Shown here one piece after another: positions 36,665 through 45,477 of a DNA stretch of 64,000 bases. Below the pieces are notes generated by a model. That model had not been told where the DNA came from. It searched no databases and saw nothing but the letters and a program-made list of their open reading frames with translations. The stretch covers positions 136,811-200,810 of the forward strand of contig JAKJEM010000002.1 of the NCBI GenBank assembly GCA_022705425.1. The letters run 5' to 3'. This DNA is from Planctomycetota bacterium. Its GTDB lineage: Bacteria > Planctomycetota > Brocadiia > CAIUPP01. The stretch's first letter is position 1, and every line of letters begins with the position of its first letter. A program made the position numbers and the translations under genes.

Positions 36665-37684
36665 ATGACCCGGCGCTTGCTCGTCTCCTGCGCGGCGCTG
36701 CTCCTGGCGGTGGGGGGCTTTCCCGTTCTTGCGACGCCCTCCGGCGCCGGGCCCTTTCCCGTCCGGGAGGGGCGTTACTTGTGCGCCGACGCCGCCCGCG
36801 CGCGCGTGATCCCCGTTCGGCTCTACCTCCCGTATGGCGTTGAGCGTCCGCCGGTGATCCTCTTCTCCACCGGACTCGGCGCGCACACGGATCACTATGC
36901 CTACCTCGGACGCCACTGGGCGCAGCGCGGCTACGCCGTCTTCATGGTGCAACACCCCGGCAGCGATGCTGCCATCTTCCGCGAGAGCCGCGCCGATCCC
37001 TTCTGGGCCGTCATGCGCGCCGCGCTTCGCAAGCGCAACTGGGCCGACCGGCCCGGCGACCTGCGCCGCGTGCTCGATGAGATCGCCGCGCCCGAGGGGG
37101 GCGATTCCCCTCTCCGCCGCGCCGCGCCCGGGGTGCGGTTCAATGCCGAGGCCGTCGGCGTCGCGGGGCACTCCTTCGGCGCATACACCGCACTGGCCCT
37201 GGCCGGTCTTCGCGTGGACTTCCCCGGCAGCGGCCTGCGCGCCTTCGGCGATTCACGCGTCCGCGCCGTGGTGCAGATGTCCTTCCCCGGCGACATGGGG
37301 GGCGCGCTCGGGGCCGACGCTTTCGAAGGCATCCGAGTGCCCTGCCTGCACTTCTCGGGGACGCGCGACGACACGCCCATGCTCGCCTCGTGGGCGGACG
37401 ACCGGCGCATCCCCTTCGACCGCATCCCCGGACCCCACCAGTACCTTGTGACCTTTGCGGGGGCCGACCACTTCGCCCTGGCCGACAACGAGATCGGCCT
37501 CGACGGACGCCCGATCCTGCGCAACCCGGCAGTCCACCAGCTCGCCCTGGCGATCACCACGACCTTCTGGGACGCCTTTCTCCGCGACGATAGCAGTGCT
37601 CGCGACGGACTCCGGCGCGCCGACCTGGCGGGTCTCTCGCGCGGGCTGGGCGTCCTGGAGCGGCGGAACCTTCCGGCGGAGTGA
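36665..37684 (+). CDS. Exported alpha/beta-hydrolase (PAF-acetylhydrolase/dienelactone-hydrolase type)
   Basis: 339-aa serine hydrolase with a signal peptide (about 1-24, PVLA). VILFSTGLGAHTDHY near 65-78 forms the oxyanion region; S170 in GHSFGAY is the nucleophile; an Asp and a His (GADHFAL near 270) complete the triad. The arrangement fits platelet-activating-factor acetylhydrolase-like or chlorophyllase-like proteins. GGAGG sits shortly before the ATG at 36665. Acts outside the cytoplasm on an unknown ester. Follows the small lipoprotein by 18 bp. Confidence 0.84.
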   Translation: MTRRLLVSCAALLLAVGGFPVLATPSGAGPFPVREGRYLCADAARARVIPVRLYLPYGVERPPVILFSTGLGAHTDHYAYLGRHWAQRGYAVFMVQHPGSDAAIFRESRADPFWAVMRAALRKRNWADRPGDLRRVLDEIAAPEGGDSPLRRAAPGVRFNAEAVGVAGHSFGAYTALALAGLRVDFPGSGLRAFGDSRVRAVVQMSFPGDMGGALGADAFEGIRVPCLHFSGTRDDTPMLASWADDRRIPFDRIPGPHQYLVTFAGADHFALADNEIGLDGRPILRNPAVHQLALAITTTFWDAFLRDDSSARDGLRRADLAGLSRGLGVLERRNLPAE

Positions 37685-37697
37685 CGCGCCGACGCCC

Positions 37698-37726
37698 TTG
37701 CCATTCGCGGGCATTGGGGTTATAAC
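37698..37726 (+). promoter_or_regulatory. Promoter of dut-ftsK
   Basis: TTGCCA (37698-37703), 17-bp spacer, TATAAC (37721-37726), 43 bases before the dut ATG. Confidence 0.65.
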
Positions 37727-37768
37727 TCCTGCAAGACCGGGCCGTCTTTCGCCGAAAGGGAACGCCGC

Positions 37769-38224
37769 ATGGCCGACGACGCCGTCCGCATCGAACTCAA
37801 GCGCGCGCCGGGGACCGAGGACATTCCCGCGCCGCAGTACATGAGCGAACACGCCAGCGGCATGGACGTGCGCGCGGCCGTGGTCGAGCCGCTGACCCTC
37901 GATCCGGGAGGGATCGCCCTGGTCCCCACAGGTCTGTTCATGGCCATTCCTCCGGGCTACGAGGCGCAGGTGCGCGCGCGAAGCGGTCTGGCGCTGAAGA
38001 ACGGCATCATCGTCGTCAACGCGCCGGGGACGATAGACGCCGACTATCGCGGCGAGGTCCGCATCATTCTCGGCAACTTCGGGCGCGAGCCCTTCGTCAT
38101 CCGGCGCGGCGACCGCATCGCCCAGCTCGTCATTGCGCAGGTGGCCCGCGCCCAGTGGGCGCCCTGTGACGAGCTTTCGGACACGCGCCGCAACGCCGGC
38201 GGCTTCGGACACACGGGGGTGTGA
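37769..38224 (+). CDS. dut: Deoxyuridine 5'-triphosphate nucleotidohydrolase
   Basis: Hydrolyses dUTP to dUMP and pyrophosphate, keeping uracil out of DNA and supplying thymidylate synthesis. 151 aa, trimeric family length. All five motifs are present: SGMDVRA (30-36), RARSGLALKNG (69-79), GTIDADYRGE with catalytic D90 (87-96), RRGDRIAQLV (112-121) and the C-terminal GGFGHTGV arm. The last base of its TGA is the first base of the ftsK ATG, so the genes are coupled. Confidence 0.97.
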   Translation: MADDAVRIELKRAPGTEDIPAPQYMSEHASGMDVRAAVVEPLTLDPGGIALVPTGLFMAIPPGYEAQVRARSGLALKNGIIVVNAPGTIDADYRGEVRIILGNFGREPFVIRRGDRIAQLVIAQVARAQWAPCDELSDTRRNAGGFGHTGV

Positions 38225-40641
38225 TGGCCAGGAAGGCGAAGAACGGCGCGGAGGAAACGGGAAGCGGCGAGGCCAACCCGCGGCGCGACATGTATCTGCG
38301 CGCCGGCGGCCTGGCGCTGATGGCCGCGGCGCTGATCCTCTTCATGAGCGTCGCCAGCCTTAATCCCTACGATCCTCCCGCCGCCGACGTGCCGGAAATG
38401 GACCCGCCGGCGAACATCTGCGGCGTCGTCGGCGCCTACGTGGGATATCTCGTCTTCCTGCTGCTCGGATGGGGGAGCTACCTCGTCATCTTCGCGATGG
38501 CCGGCATCGGCGCGTTCATGTTCATGCTGCGCCCGGTGGACGACCGGGCAATGCGCGGCATCGGCGGCACGGTCTTTCTCGCGTCCTTCTGCGGGCTGTG
38601 CGCCCTGCTCTTCACCGTCGGGCACGGGCCCTTCGGCGCGGGCGGCCTCTTCGGGTTCCTGATCGCCGACACGCTCCTGACGCCGGTGGGAACGGGGGGG
38701 TACGTCATCGCCGTCGTCGGACTGATCGTCGGCGCGCTGCTGGCGGCGGACGCCTGGGTGATGTGGGTTGGGCGCAAGAGCGTCGAAGCCGTCAAGAACC
38801 GCCTCGCTGCGCCACCCACGCCTCCTGCCGAGACGGCCTCCGCCGAGCCGGAGCCGGAAAACGGCTCCGATAACCCCCGGCTCAGCATGGCCGAACAGAA
38901 GGAACTGCTGCGCAGACGCATCGAGGAACGCCGCGCCGAGGAGGCCGCCTCCGCCCGGACCGAAGCCGCCGACGCCCCGCCGGAGGGGGAGAAGAAGCCC
39001 GCCGAGCCGCCGAAGCCCACCCCGACGGTGGAGGAGCGCGCGCAGGCGCCCACCCTCGTCGCCAAGCCCAAGGAGCCGCCCAAACCCAAGACGCGCAAGG
39101 CTCCGCGCGAGCCGATCGGTGACTGGCACCTGCCGGGGCTCGATCTGCTCGATCCCTCCGACCCGCCCATGACGCGACTCCAGGATGAGAACATTGACCA
39201 GAAGCGCGAGATTCTCGAACGCACCCTCGAGGAGTTCGGAATCGCGGCCCAGGTGGTGGAAACGGACCGCGGGCCCGTCGTGACGCAGTTCGAACTCGAA
39301 CTGGCCCCCGGCGTCAAGATCGGCAAGATCATCGGCCTGTCGGACGACATCGCGCGCGCCCTCAAGGCCACCGCCGTCCGCGTCGTCGCCCCCATTCCCG
39401 GCAAGTCCACCGTCGGCGTCGAGGTCCCCAATACCCACCGCGAGACCGTCCGCCTCCGCGAAGTCCTCGACAGCGGCGTCCTGCAGCGCAAGCGCATGAC
39501 CCTGCCCCTCATCCTGGGCAAGGACAGCAGCGGCGAACCCCTCGTCGGCGACCTGGCCCAGATGCCCCACCTGCTCATCGCCGGCGCCACCGGCTCCGGC
39601 AAGTCCGTCTGCATGAACTCCATCATCATGAGCATCATGCTCACCCAGTCCCCGCGCGAGGTGAAGCTCATCCTGATTGACCCCAAGATGGTCGAGCTCT
39701 CCGCCTTCCGCGACATCCCGCACCTGATGGCCCCGGTCCTGACCGACATGAAGAAGGCGACCGCCACGCTGGAATGGGCCACGCGCAAGATGGACGAACG
39801 GTACTCCTTCCTGGCCAACGTCGGCGTGCGCAACATCGCCTCCTTCAACGCCCTCGGCGAGCCCGAAATCCGCAAGCGCCTCGACCTTCAGGAGGGCGAC
39901 GACCTCGAAGGCGTCATCTTCCACATGCCCTACATCATCATTATCATTGACGAACTGGCCGACCTGATGATGGTCTCCGGCAAGGAAGTGGAGAGCACGA
40001 TCACGCGCCTGGCGCAGAAGTCGCGCGCCGTCGGCATCCACCTCATCGTCGCCACCCAGCGCCCCTCCACCGACGTCGTCACCGGTCTCATCAAGGCGAA
40101 CCTGCCCTCGCGCATCGCCTTCCAGACCGCCAGCATGGTGGACTCGCGCACCATCCTCGACCGCAACGGCGCCGAGAAGCTCCTCGGCAAGGGCGACATG
40201 CTCTTCCTGCCCCCCGGCTCCTCGAAGATGATTCGCGGGCAGGGCTCCTTCACCAGCGACGAGGAAATCCGGCGGACGATTGAGTGGCTGACGTCGCGCG
40301 CCAAACCCGAGTTCGAAGAGGAACTGCTGAACCCCGGCGCGATTGACGGGTCGGCCGGCGCGGCCGAGGACGAGCTCTTCCCGCAGGCCGTGCGGATGAT
40401 CCTCGAAAGCCAGCGCGGGTCCGTGTCCCTCCTCCAGCGCAAGCTCGGCATCGGGTACAGCCGCGCCTCGCGCCTGATTGACCTCATGGGCGAGGCGGGG
40501 ATTGTCGGCGAGTACAAGGGCAGCGTCGCCCGCGAAGTGCTGATCAGCCTCGAGGAGTGGGACGCGCAGCAGGGCGGCGGCGAGGCCGCGCCCGCGCCCC
40601 CCTCCGGCGAGTCGTCCCCGCCGACGCAGGGCGGCGCCTGA
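38224..40641 (+). CDS. ftsK: DNA translocase FtsK/SpoIIIE
   Basis: Septal DNA pump that moves chromosome ends during division. 805 aa: about four transmembrane helices at 20-190, a Pro/Ala/Glu-rich linker (about 200-300), the RecA-like motor with Walker A GATGSGKS at about 454-461 and Walker B IIIIIDELADLM, and a C-terminal winged-helix gamma domain (about 735-790, SLLQRKLGIGYSRASRLIDLM) that reads polar DNA motifs. Start at 38224 overlaps the dut stop by one base; a GTG just before is less likely. Short linker and four helices match the SpoIIIE/FtsK form of non-proteobacterial genomes. Confidence 0.96.
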   Translation: MARKAKNGAEETGSGEANPRRDMYLRAGGLALMAAALILFMSVASLNPYDPPAADVPEMDPPANICGVVGAYVGYLVFLLLGWGSYLVIFAMAGIGAFMFMLRPVDDRAMRGIGGTVFLASFCGLCALLFTVGHGPFGAGGLFGFLIADTLLTPVGTGGYVIAVVGLIVGALLAADAWVMWVGRKSVEAVKNRLAAPPTPPAETASAEPEPENGSDNPRLSMAEQKELLRRRIEERRAEEAASARTEAADAPPEGEKKPAEPPKPTPTVEERAQAPTLVAKPKEPPKPKTRKAPREPIGDWHLPGLDLLDPSDPPMTRLQDENIDQKREILERTLEEFGIAAQVVETDRGPVVTQFELELAPGVKIGKIIGLSDDIARALKATAVRVVAPIPGKSTVGVEVPNTHRETVRLREVLDSGVLQRKRMTLPLILGKDSSGEPLVGDLAQMPHLLIAGATGSGKSVCMNSIIMSIMLTQSPREVKLILIDPKMVELSAFRDIPHLMAPVLTDMKKATATLEWATRKMDERYSFLANVGVRNIASFNALGEPEIRKRLDLQEGDDLEGVIFHMPYIIIIIDELADLMMVSGKEVESTITRLAQKSRAVGIHLIVATQRPSTDVVTGLIKANLPSRIAFQTASMVDSRTILDRNGAEKLLGKGDMLFLPPGSSKMIRGQGSFTSDEEIRRTIEWLTSRAKPEFEEELLNPGAIDGSAGAAEDELFPQAVRMILESQRGSVSLLQRKLGIGYSRASRLIDLMGEAGIVGEYKGSVAREVLISLEEWDAQQGGGEAAPAPPSGESSPPTQGGA

Positions 40642-40660
40642 CCCGCAGATGAGGCGTCCC

Positions 40661-40722
40661 CGCCCGTCGTCGTCGTGCGTCGTTGTCGTCGTCCGTCGTC
40701 CGCCGTCATGCCGTCCGCATCC
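40661..40722 (+). repeat. GAC-rich intercistronic repeat, copy 3
   Basis: On the plus strand it is pyrimidine-rich (CGTCGT/CCGTC units, with core CGTCGTTGTCGTCGTCCGTC). Its complement carries the GACGACGGACGAC-AACGACG core of copy 1. It fills the gap between ftsK and the DhnA-type aldolase, about 32 bases before the ATG. Confidence 0.72.
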
Positions 40723-40754
40723 CATGTCGCCCAGCCCCTCACAGGAGTGCCCCC

Positions 40755-41552
40755 ATGCTCGGCAAGAAGATCCGCCTCGAACGTATCATCCATCGCGAGA
40801 CCGGACGTTCCGTCGTCGTTCCCATGGACCACGGCGTCACCGTCGGCCCCATCAGCGGCATCGAGGACATGCGCGAGATGGTCAACGCCATGGCCGAAGG
40901 GGGCGCGAACGCCGTCCTGGGCCACATGGGCCTGCCGCTCTACGGGCACCGCCGTTACGGCAAGGACATCGGCCTCATCCTCCACCTCTCCGGCAGCACG
41001 GTCTGGAGTCCGGACCCGAACGCCAAGGTGCTTGTGAACACCGTCGAAAACGCCCTGCGCAACGGCGCCGACGGCGTCAGCGTGCACATCAACATCGGCG
41101 CCGTCAACGAATCGCAGATGCTCCACGACCTGGGCATGGTCGCCGTGAAATGCCAGGAGTGGGGGATGCCGCTGTTGGCGATGATGTACACGCGCGGCGC
41201 GAAGTTCAAGTCCGAAAACAGCGTCGAGGGCGTGCGCCACGCCGCGCGCATCGCCGCCGAGGTCGGGGCCGACATCGTCAAGGTCAGTTACACCGGCTCC
41301 TCCGAGAGCTTCGCGCGCGTGGTCGCCGGGTGTCCCATCCCCATCCTGATCGCCGGCGGCGAGAAGTCGGAGAACGACCGTCAAGTGCTGCAATCCGTGC
41401 GCGACTCCCTCGATGCCGGCGGCGCGGGCGTCTCCATCGGGCGCAACGCCTTCCAGCACAAGCACCCCGTGCGCTTCGTCCGCGCCGTCTGCGCCATGGT
41501 CCACCGCAAGGCCGGCGTCAAGGAAGCCCTGGCCATGCTCGAGAGCGATTAG
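40755..41552 (+). CDS. DhnA-type class I aldolase (ADTH-synthase/fructose-bisphosphate aldolase family)
   Basis: Schiff-base aldolase of 265 aa. DHG at 25-27, Y145 and K176 in IVKVSYTG (the lysine that forms the imine) match the archaeal-type FBP aldolase/2-amino-3,7-dideoxy-D-threo-hept-6-ulosonate synthase family. GAGAGVSIGRNAF near 222-233 binds phosphate. The members make fructose 1,6-bisphosphate or the first intermediate of an alternative route to dehydroquinate. No partner dehydroquinate synthase II gene is in this window, so the role is open; LsrF-like or sugar-phosphate aldolase activity is also possible. AGGAG precedes the start. Confidence 0.88.
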   Translation: MLGKKIRLERIIHRETGRSVVVPMDHGVTVGPISGIEDMREMVNAMAEGGANAVLGHMGLPLYGHRRYGKDIGLILHLSGSTVWSPDPNAKVLVNTVENALRNGADGVSVHINIGAVNESQMLHDLGMVAVKCQEWGMPLLAMMYTRGAKFKSENSVEGVRHAARIAAEVGADIVKVSYTGSSESFARVVAGCPIPILIAGGEKSENDRQVLQSVRDSLDAGGAGVSIGRNAFQHKHPVRFVRAVCAMVHRKAGVKEALAMLESD

Positions 41553-41644
41553 AACCGAGCGCCGCGCGGCGCATTGCTCGGCTTCGGCTCTGCGGCCCCG
41601 GCGCGTTTCGCCTATCCGCCGGTCATCCGTCCGGAGTCCCAACC

Positions 41645-42403
41645 ATGTCAAGAACGAACCGTGCGGCCATCGTCACCGGCGGGGCGCAGGGGATCGGCAA
41701 GGCCATCGCCCGGCGGCTGTTGCGGGAGGGGGTGTCGGTGCTGCTGGCCGACGTGGACGCCGGGGCGGGGCGCGAGACGGCGCGCGAATTTGCGGAACTG
41801 GGCCGGGTGGCCTTTCTCCGCGCGGACGCTTCAAAGGAGCGCGACGCCGTGCGCGCCGTGCGGGCGGCCCAGCGGCGCTTCGGCCGGCTGGACTACCTCG
41901 TCAACAACGCCGGGATCGGCGTCTGGAAGCCGATCGAGGAGGCCACGCTGGCGGACTGGGAGCGGATCATCGGCGTGAATCTGACCTCGGTCTTCCTGTG
42001 GACAAAGCACGCCGCCCCGGCCTTGCGCGCGGCGCGCGGCGCGGTCGTCAACATCTCCTCCACCCGCGCGGTCATGTCCGAGCCGAACGGCGAGGCGTAC
42101 GCCGCGTCGAAGGGGGGCGTCGTTGGCATCACGCACGCGCTGGCGGTCTCCCTCGGCCCGGCGGTGCGCGTGAACTGCATCCTGCCGGGGTGGATCGAGA
42201 CGTGCGAATGGCGGAAGTCGTCGCAGCGGCATCCGCCGAAGCACAGCGACGCCGACAAGGCGCAGCACCCCTGCGGGCGCGTGGGGCGCCCCGAGGACGT
42301 GGCGGCCCTGGCGTGGTTCCTCCTGTCGCCGGAGTCCGGCTTCATCACCGGGGCCTCGGTGCTGTGCGACGGCGGCATGACGCGGCGGATGATCTACGTC
42401 TGA
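41645..42403 (+). CDS. Short-chain dehydrogenase/reductase
   Basis: NAD(P)-dependent oxidoreductase of 252 aa, classical SDR. Coenzyme motif TGGAQGIG (11-18), NNAG (87-90), catalytic S138/S139, Y152 and K156 (YAASK), and the PG segment near 178 are all present. Likely oxidises or reduces a sugar or sugar acid, in line with its location next to an AGE-family epimerase. Its 3' end overlaps the convergent epimerase gene by 10 bp (42394-42403). The long reading frame upstream of 41645 in another frame is spurious. Confidence 0.9.
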   Translation: MSRTNRAAIVTGGAQGIGKAIARRLLREGVSVLLADVDAGAGRETAREFAELGRVAFLRADASKERDAVRAVRAAQRRFGRLDYLVNNAGIGVWKPIEEATLADWERIIGVNLTSVFLWTKHAAPALRAARGAVVNISSTRAVMSEPNGEAYAASKGGVVGITHALAVSLGPAVRVNCILPGWIETCEWRKSSQRHPPKHSDADKAQHPCGRVGRPEDVAALAWFLLSPESGFITGASVLCDGGMTRRMIYV

Positions 42404-43572
42404 AGCATCTCCTCGCAGAGCCGCCAGAGGAGAAACTGGCTTCGCGGCAGGTGGAAGGGGCCCGCCCAGCGGTTGCCCTTCACCGTCGAGGCAAGCGACC
42501 CGTCGCGGTGGAGGTACTTGAACCACTCGCCGTACTTCGGGTCGGGGAAGTGGCTGTAGGCCCAGTCGTGCAGGCGTTCGTACCAGGTCTCGTACTTCTT
42601 GAGGCCCGTCATGTGGTGCGCCAGGAGGGTGGCGTAGAGCGCCTCGTTGTGCGGCCACCAGAGCTTCATGTCGTGCTCGTACTGCTCGGGCGGCTTGCCC
42701 TCCACGTCCACGAAGTACAGCAGCCCGCCGTACTTGCGATCCCAGCCGCGCTCCAGGCTCCAGTCCATGATGAGACAGGCCTTCTCCGTCAGGCGTCGGT
42801 CGCCGGTGCGCCGGGCCTCCTCGAGGATGAACCACGCCGCCTCGATGGCGTGGCCGGGGTTGATGCAGCGCCCCTCGACGCAGTCCAGCCGTTCGCCCTT
42901 GGGCCCCACGTTTTCGAGGACCGCCTTCTCGCGCGGGTGCATGTGGTCTTCGAGCACCTCGCGGATGCAGAAGCGGATCATGTCGTCGTAGAGCGCGTCT
43001 TCGCCGATGCGGCGCATCTGCTGGCTGGTGACGATCAGGATCATCGGCATCGCCAGGCCCTTGGCGGCGCGTGTCTGGGGATAGACCTTCGGCGGCAGCA
43101 GGTCGGGGTTCTCGTAGTAGCGCACGAGCGTTTGATAGATTCGGCGCGCAGTCTGCATCCGCCGGGCGTCCTTCGCCGCGCGCCCGTACTCGGCGAAGGC
43201 GATGGCGCCGAAGGACTCGCTGAAGACGTAGCGCCGCTTGCGCAGGGGGCGGCCGTCGCGCGTGACGCGGAAGAACATCCGCCCGTCCGTGTCAAAGGCG
43301 TGCTTTTCGAGGAACCGAATGCCGTGGAGGGAGGCCTCCAGCCATTCCCGGCGCGGCTCGACTTCGTTGTACAGCAGCGCCAGGAGCCAGGCGAAGCGGC
43401 CCTGGATCCAGATCGCCTTGTCCGTATCAGCCACGGCGCCGTCGCGGTCAATGTAGTTGAAGTAGCCGCCGCAGCGGCGGTCAAGGGCGTGCTTCATCCA
43501 GAAGGGGACGGTGTCCTTCAACAACCCGTCGCGATGGAACGCCAGAAGTTCCTCGATGCGCGCGCGCTTCAT
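42394..43572 (-). CDS. N-acylglucosamine 2-epimerase (AGE)-family sugar epimerase/isomerase
   Basis: 392-aa (alpha/alpha)6-barrel enzyme that epimerises at C2 of an N-acylglucosamine, cellobiose or mannose. Landmarks: FWMKHALDRRCGGYFNYID near 22-40, KAIWIQGRFAWLLALLYNEV near 51-70, RCINPGHAIEAAWFILEE near 225-242 with the catalytic histidine, and KLWWPHNEALYATL near 302-315 with the second. Paired with an EamA transporter 54 bp upstream on the same strand, suggesting uptake and isomerisation of the sugar. Confidence 0.88.
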   Translation of the reverse strand: MKRARIEELLAFHRDGLLKDTVPFWMKHALDRRCGGYFNYIDRDGAVADTDKAIWIQGRFAWLLALLYNEVEPRREWLEASLHGIRFLEKHAFDTDGRMFFRVTRDGRPLRKRRYVFSESFGAIAFAEYGRAAKDARRMQTARRIYQTLVRYYENPDLLPPKVYPQTRAAKGLAMPMILIVTSQQMRRIGEDALYDDMIRFCIREVLEDHMHPREKAVLENVGPKGERLDCVEGRCINPGHAIEAAWFILEEARRTGDRRLTEKACLIMDWSLERGWDRKYGGLLYFVDVEGKPPEQYEHDMKLWWPHNEALYATLLAHHMTGLKKYETWYERLHDWAYSHFPDPKYGEWFKYLHRDGSLASTVKGNRWAGPFHLPRSQFLLWRLCEEMLQT

Positions 43573-43626
43573 AGCCGGCCGGCCTCCACAAGAGAGTCAG
43601 GGTCCTTCCTGCGCCGCACGGCGGCG

Positions 43627-44610
43627 TCAGTCCTTCTCCGATTCCGACACGTCGGCGGCTTGAATGACGGGTGAAGACACTCGTGCGGGGGGGCTTTCGA
43701 GCCGCGCCTTCTCGTGAGCAAAGAGAGCAATCGCCGCGCACATCAGCAGCGCCGCGCCCAGCCGGCGCACCAGCGTCCAGACGCCCACGCGCTGCTCCAG
43801 GTGGACGTGGCCCCCGTGCGCGATGGCCATGCCGATGAGGATGCTGACCGGCCCGCGCGTGGACTGGACGATGTTCCCGAAGACCGCGCCGATCATCCGG
43901 AAGCAGGCGAAGAGGAAGATCATCGCCAGGAACCAGGTGGCGGCGACGGGCAGGGCATCGCGCCATTGCGCGCGCCGGCGGTGCTCCGAGCCGTTGACGG
44001 CCACCAGCGTCAGCCCGACCGCCCCCGCGAATACATAGGCCAAGGCGTTCCCGAGCAGAATGCCCCGGAAGCCGCCGTCCGGCGCAAGGGCCTGCGTCAG
44101 CGCCACGATGCTCAGGTCCGAAAAAGAGTAGAAGACGCAGGCGCCGAGGACCGCCCCGCTCGCGCCCAGCGGCACCTGGCCGCCCCCGGAGTAGTTCAGC
44201 CCGGCGGCCGCCGCCAGGCTGGCCAGGACGGCGACCCATTGCAGGTGCGTCAGCGGCTGGTCGAAGGCCAGCACGGTGATGAGCGCCAGGACCAGGATCT
44301 TGAGCCCCAGCAGCGGCGACACCCGCGAGGCGTCCGTCAGCCGCACCGCCCGGAAGAGGCACACCTGGCCGAGGAGGTAGAAGACCACCGAACCCATCAG
44401 CGGCCAGAAATACGCGCGGACCTCCAGGGCGCGCTCCGTCCAGCAGAAGGGAAGGAGAACCAGCGCAAAGACACCCATCACCGCGTGCGACAGGGCGAAG
44501 AGCCCCAGCGACGTGTTCCCGCCGCGCGTGACGAAGATGCGCGAGAAGACGTAGCACAGCGATTGGCACGCCGCCGCCAGCAGTCCGAAGATGATGCCTT
44601 GTGCGATCAT
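43627..44610 (-). CDS. EamA/DMT-superfamily transporter
   Basis: 327-aa permease with ten predicted membrane helices arranged as two EamA halves (about 1-140 and 155-290), as in drug/metabolite and sugar/nucleotide exporters. Ends in a short cytosolic tail. Located 54 bp upstream of the AGE-type epimerase gene. Substrate unknown; small sugars, amino acids and other metabolites are all carried by the family. The 155-bp gap upstream of its start has no obvious promoter. Confidence 0.8.
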   Translation of the reverse strand: MIAQGIIFGLLAAACQSLCYVFSRIFVTRGGNTSLGLFALSHAVMGVFALVLLPFCWTERALEVRAYFWPLMGSVVFYLLGQVCLFRAVRLTDASRVSPLLGLKILVLALITVLAFDQPLTHLQWVAVLASLAAAAGLNYSGGGQVPLGASGAVLGACVFYSFSDLSIVALTQALAPDGGFRGILLGNALAYVFAGAVGLTLVAVNGSEHRRRAQWRDALPVAATWFLAMIFLFACFRMIGAVFGNIVQSTRGPVSILIGMAIAHGGHVHLEQRVGVWTLVRRLGAALLMCAAIALFAHEKARLESPPARVSSPVIQAADVSESEKD

Positions 44611-44765
44611 GGAACCCGGTCATCCGCCCGCCGTGAACCGATCTTCTCCGAAAGGTCGCCAAGAGGATATCAGGTTCCGGCATTCAACGGAATGGAAGCC
44701 ACAAGGCGGCAGGGGGGAGGGCGGCAAGAGGCGTTGCGCGGAGACGGGCGCTCCGGCGGCATCCG

Positions 44766-45275
44766 TTACCAGCGGTTCGTGTGGACACGTTCCGGTGTAT
44801 AGCGGCTTTTCAAGGCCGGGGTCTCCGCCGGGCGACCAATCGGGATGAAGGCGAAGGGCATCATGTGATCGGGGATGCCGAGCACCCGGCGCAGGCCGCG
44901 CACGCGTTCCTTGTGGGGAAAGACGCCGACCCACACGGCCCCGAGTCCCAGCGCGTGGGCCGCCAGGAGGATGTTCTGCGCGGCCGCCGCGCAGCCCTGA
45001 GCCCAGAACTCGTCGGTGGACCAGCGCCGCTTGTCACTGCACACCACGATGGCCGCCCCCGCCTCGCGCGCCATGCCGGCATAGGGATGCACTCCCGGGA
45101 CTTGGTCCAGGAGCTTGCGCTCCGTCACCAACATGAACTCCCAAGGTTGCTCGTTCATGGCCGAGGGGGCCTGCATCGCCGCACGCAGGAGGGTCTCAAT
45201 CTCATCGGTTCGCAGAGATTCCGCCGTGAGCTTTCGCACGCTGCGGCGCGTCAGCAAAGCCTCGATCGCTTCCAT
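44766..45275 (-). CDS. Nitroreductase-family flavoprotein
   Basis: 169-aa FMN-dependent enzyme. The N-terminal LLTRRSVRKL (FMN phosphate), SAMNEQPWEF near 38-47 and GLGAVWVGVF near 115-124 are family hallmarks. Members reduce nitro compounds, quinones or other small electron acceptors using NAD(P)H. The ATG at 45275 is chosen because the promoter at 45321-45349 would start transcription near 45314, leaving only about nine bases if the earlier ATG at 45305 were used. GAGGGA lies upstream of the chosen start. Confidence 0.85.
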   Translation of the reverse strand: MEAIEALLTRRSVRKLTAESLRTDEIETLLRAAMQAPSAMNEQPWEFMLVTERKLLDQVPGVHPYAGMAREAGAAIVVCSDKRRWSTDEFWAQGCAAAAQNILLAAHALGLGAVWVGVFPHKERVRGLRRVLGIPDHMMPFAFIPIGRPAETPALKSRYTPERVHTNRW

Positions 45276-45320
45276 GCGGCGCCATCCCTCTTGCCAGTGG
45301 ATCATGACATTCCTGTCAAG

Positions 45321-45349
45321 ATTCTATTTGCGACTGCAGCGCTTGGCAA
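45321..45349 (-). promoter_or_regulatory. Promoter of the nitroreductase gene
   Basis: Minus strand TTGCCA (45344-45349), 17-bp spacer, TAGAAT (45321-45326). Confidence 0.7.
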
Positions 45350-45477
45350 TCGGGGATTTTCCTAAACGGCATAAGGGCCGTTGCTGCAACGACTTAGCGC
45401 GACCTGTTCACGAATCGCGTCGGTTCGTAAACAAGCCGAGTTAGCGATGCGGCGTCTCCGGCGCGCCTCACGGGGTT

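Noticed and set aside
38044-40725. Minus-strand reading frame of 893 codons opposite ftsK
   Set aside because: Antisense to a clearly conserved FtsK; low-complexity composition.
44611-44765. Small gene between the EamA transporter and the nitroreductase
   Set aside because: Short frames there lack a ribosome site, a promoter in the right place, and family resemblance.
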